Assembly (NCBI GenBank): GCA_024699575.1
Contig: JAILPF010000404.1
Coordinates: forward strand, 1-5,321
Direction: 5' to 3'
Length of the DNA stretch: 5,321 bases
From: Acetatifactor sp.
GTDB taxonomy: Bacteria > Bacillota > Clostridia > Lachnospirales > Lachnospiraceae
Below are positions 4,432-5,321 of the stretch, one piece after another. Made by a program: the position numbers and the translations under genes. The notes beneath the pieces were generated by a model. That model did no database searches and was not told the DNA's origin. It saw only the letters and a list, made by a program, of their open reading frames with translations. Every line of letters starts with the position of its first letter. The stretch's first letter is position 1.

Positions 4432-5321
4432 TTAATTTATCAGGAACCGATACAGTATTTCCAAAAAGGTTGCGTACATTGTCTCTAATTCCTGGTCGTT
4501 TGTGAGGGTTGTATCACTCCGTTCACAAAAAGAGTGTACAGAATCCAAGCACACATATTTTGAAAGCTCCGGAGAAAGCAGATGGGTGGAAAGAGTAGGG
4601 TAAATCCGACTCCAATCACGCATAAAACGTTGATGATAATCACTGTTTTGTACTCCGAAACGCATCCAATCGTCTAAGAGACCGGTAGGCAGAATATCCC
4701 GGAAATTACCTCTGATCAGCCATCTGGGAGTGCCGTTATGGGCGAACAGATGATAGGGCAGATGCCTGCAAAAACTTAAAATGCGCATATCACGTGTCGG
4801 ATCTCTCAATAACACTCCGAATTGAAGACCGGCTTTGGTATCCAACTCACCGAGGTAGGTGAACATGGCTTGCAACCAGAGCAGACGACGGTATTTTTTC
4901 GCTAAGGTTAAGGAGGAGTTGCCGGAGGGGAGTCCTACCTGTTGCATCCGTTTTGCGGTGGGATACTGCTTTAATGTCTCGGACAGGAAAGGATTATCGG
5001 GAACGTAATCGTAGTTGTTAAGTTTTTGTTGCTTCTTTTCATCTTGAAACAGATGAATGCAATTGAGTAATGTCTGCTTTCTGCTTATACGCAGATGCTT
5101 GCAGTAATGGTTGAGATAACGAAGAAACAGGATATATCGATGGTGATAAAATAAATCAAAGAAGATATGCTCCGAATAACCGTAGGAAACAGTGGTATTT
5201 CCTGTCTGACCGGTGAGCATGACTTTGCAGGACATATCGGCAGCCTTTTGATATATTTCAAAAAGGCTGGGGAGATTCGCGTAGGCTTTGTAAGGAATCT
5301 CCAGTATGTCCATATGTTTTG
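4432..5321 (-). CDS. Lasso peptide macrolactam synthetase (asparagine-synthetase-like cyclase), C-terminal part
   Basis: The frame is open past the right window edge; visible codons end at TAA 4434-4432 and give ~295 residues. Full-length members are ~600 residues, so the N-terminal glutaminase-like domain and the SGGxDS ATP-binding loop lie outside. Counting from Met at 5313, KVMLTGQTGNTTVSYG (30-45) matches the LTGQGGN segment of lasso cyclases, whereas true AsnB enzymes have SGEGADE. RDPTRDMRILSFCRHLPYHL (170-189) is the conserved C-terminal helix block of the synthetase domain. It is followed by GTPRWLIRGNFRDILPTGLL (194-213) and FGVQNSDYHQRF (219-230), the GxQ-x2-D motif typical of lasso cyclases. 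The family activates the core Asp/Glu side chain as an acyl-adenylate and joins it to the core N-terminus. The adjacent precursors support this role. An asparagine synthetase acting in another pathway is the alternative. Transcription comes from beyond the window. Confidence 0.85.
   Translation of the reverse strand, partial: KHMDILEIPYKAYANLPSLFEIYQKAADMSCKVMLTGQTGNTTVSYGYSEHIFFDLFYHHRYILFLRYLNHYCKHLRISRKQTLLNCIHLFQDEKKQQKLNNYDYVPDNPFLSETLKQYPTAKRMQQVGLPSGNSSLTLAKKYRRLLWLQAMFTYLGELDTKAGLQFGVLLRDPTRDMRILSFCRHLPYHLFAHNGTPRWLIRGNFRDILPTGLLDDWMRFGVQNSDYHQRFMRDWSRIYPTLSTHLLSPELSKYVCLDSVHSFCERSDTTLTNDQELETMYATFLEILYRFLIN

Noticed and set aside
4423..4442. TGATA...TATCA inverted repeat around the cyclase stop codon
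   Set aside because: It is only 5 bp in an AT-rich context with no T-run, too weak to be a terminator.
1..5321. CRISPR array, tRNA or rRNA genes, insertion sequence
   Set aside because: No regular direct repeats, cloverleaf-like segments, rRNA stretches or transposase motifs were seen.

Overview
The window looks like a chromosomal segment of a low-to-mid GC Gram-positive bacterium, most likely a gut Clostridia (Lachnospiraceae-like). The reasons are strong AGGAGG-type ribosome sites, the DUF4256 and BspA-type leucine-rich-repeat families, a GH13 oligo-1,6-glucosidase and a Firmicutes-style lasso peptide locus. The taxonomic call is an inference from gene style, not a search result.

Left part, plus strand (1-2116). 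The 3' tail of an unrecognised ORF overlaps a terminator-like hairpin. It is followed by a small P-loop nucleotide-kinase-like protein (133-783). Next is a DUF4256 gene (887-1355) that is broken: its start and first ~21 codons lie in one frame, the rest lies in another, and roughly 19 family-conserved residues are missing at the junction. Its stop overlaps by ATGA the start of a short leucine-rich-repeat protein (1352-2116), so the two were probably translationally coupled. An unusually strong inverted repeat lies just inside the LRR gene.

Middle (2207-3847, plus). An intact GH13 alpha-glucosidase of the oligo-1,6-glucosidase (MalL) type carries all catalytic residues. It ends at a strong stem-loop that can terminate transcription from both directions.

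Right part, minus strand (3942-5321). This is the most interesting region and reads as the 3' end of a lasso peptide biosynthetic locus. The C-terminal half of an asparagine-synthetase-like lasso cyclase enters from the right edge. It is followed by a good sigma-A-type promoter and two tandem paralogous precursor genes of 65 and 57 codons. The smaller one is easily missed by length cut-offs. The two precursors share a nearly identical 19-residue leader with a WxxP motif and a Thr at position 17. They share an aligned Asp27 at the position expected for the macrolactam acceptor, and both end in Ser. The predicted mature regions otherwise diverge and are unusually long (39 and 47 residues). By family knowledge the cyclase joins the N-terminus of each core to the Asp side chain, after a leader peptidase and RRE protein (expected beyond the right edge) recognise and remove the leader. 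The convergent glucosidase and lasso units are separated only by the shared terminator.
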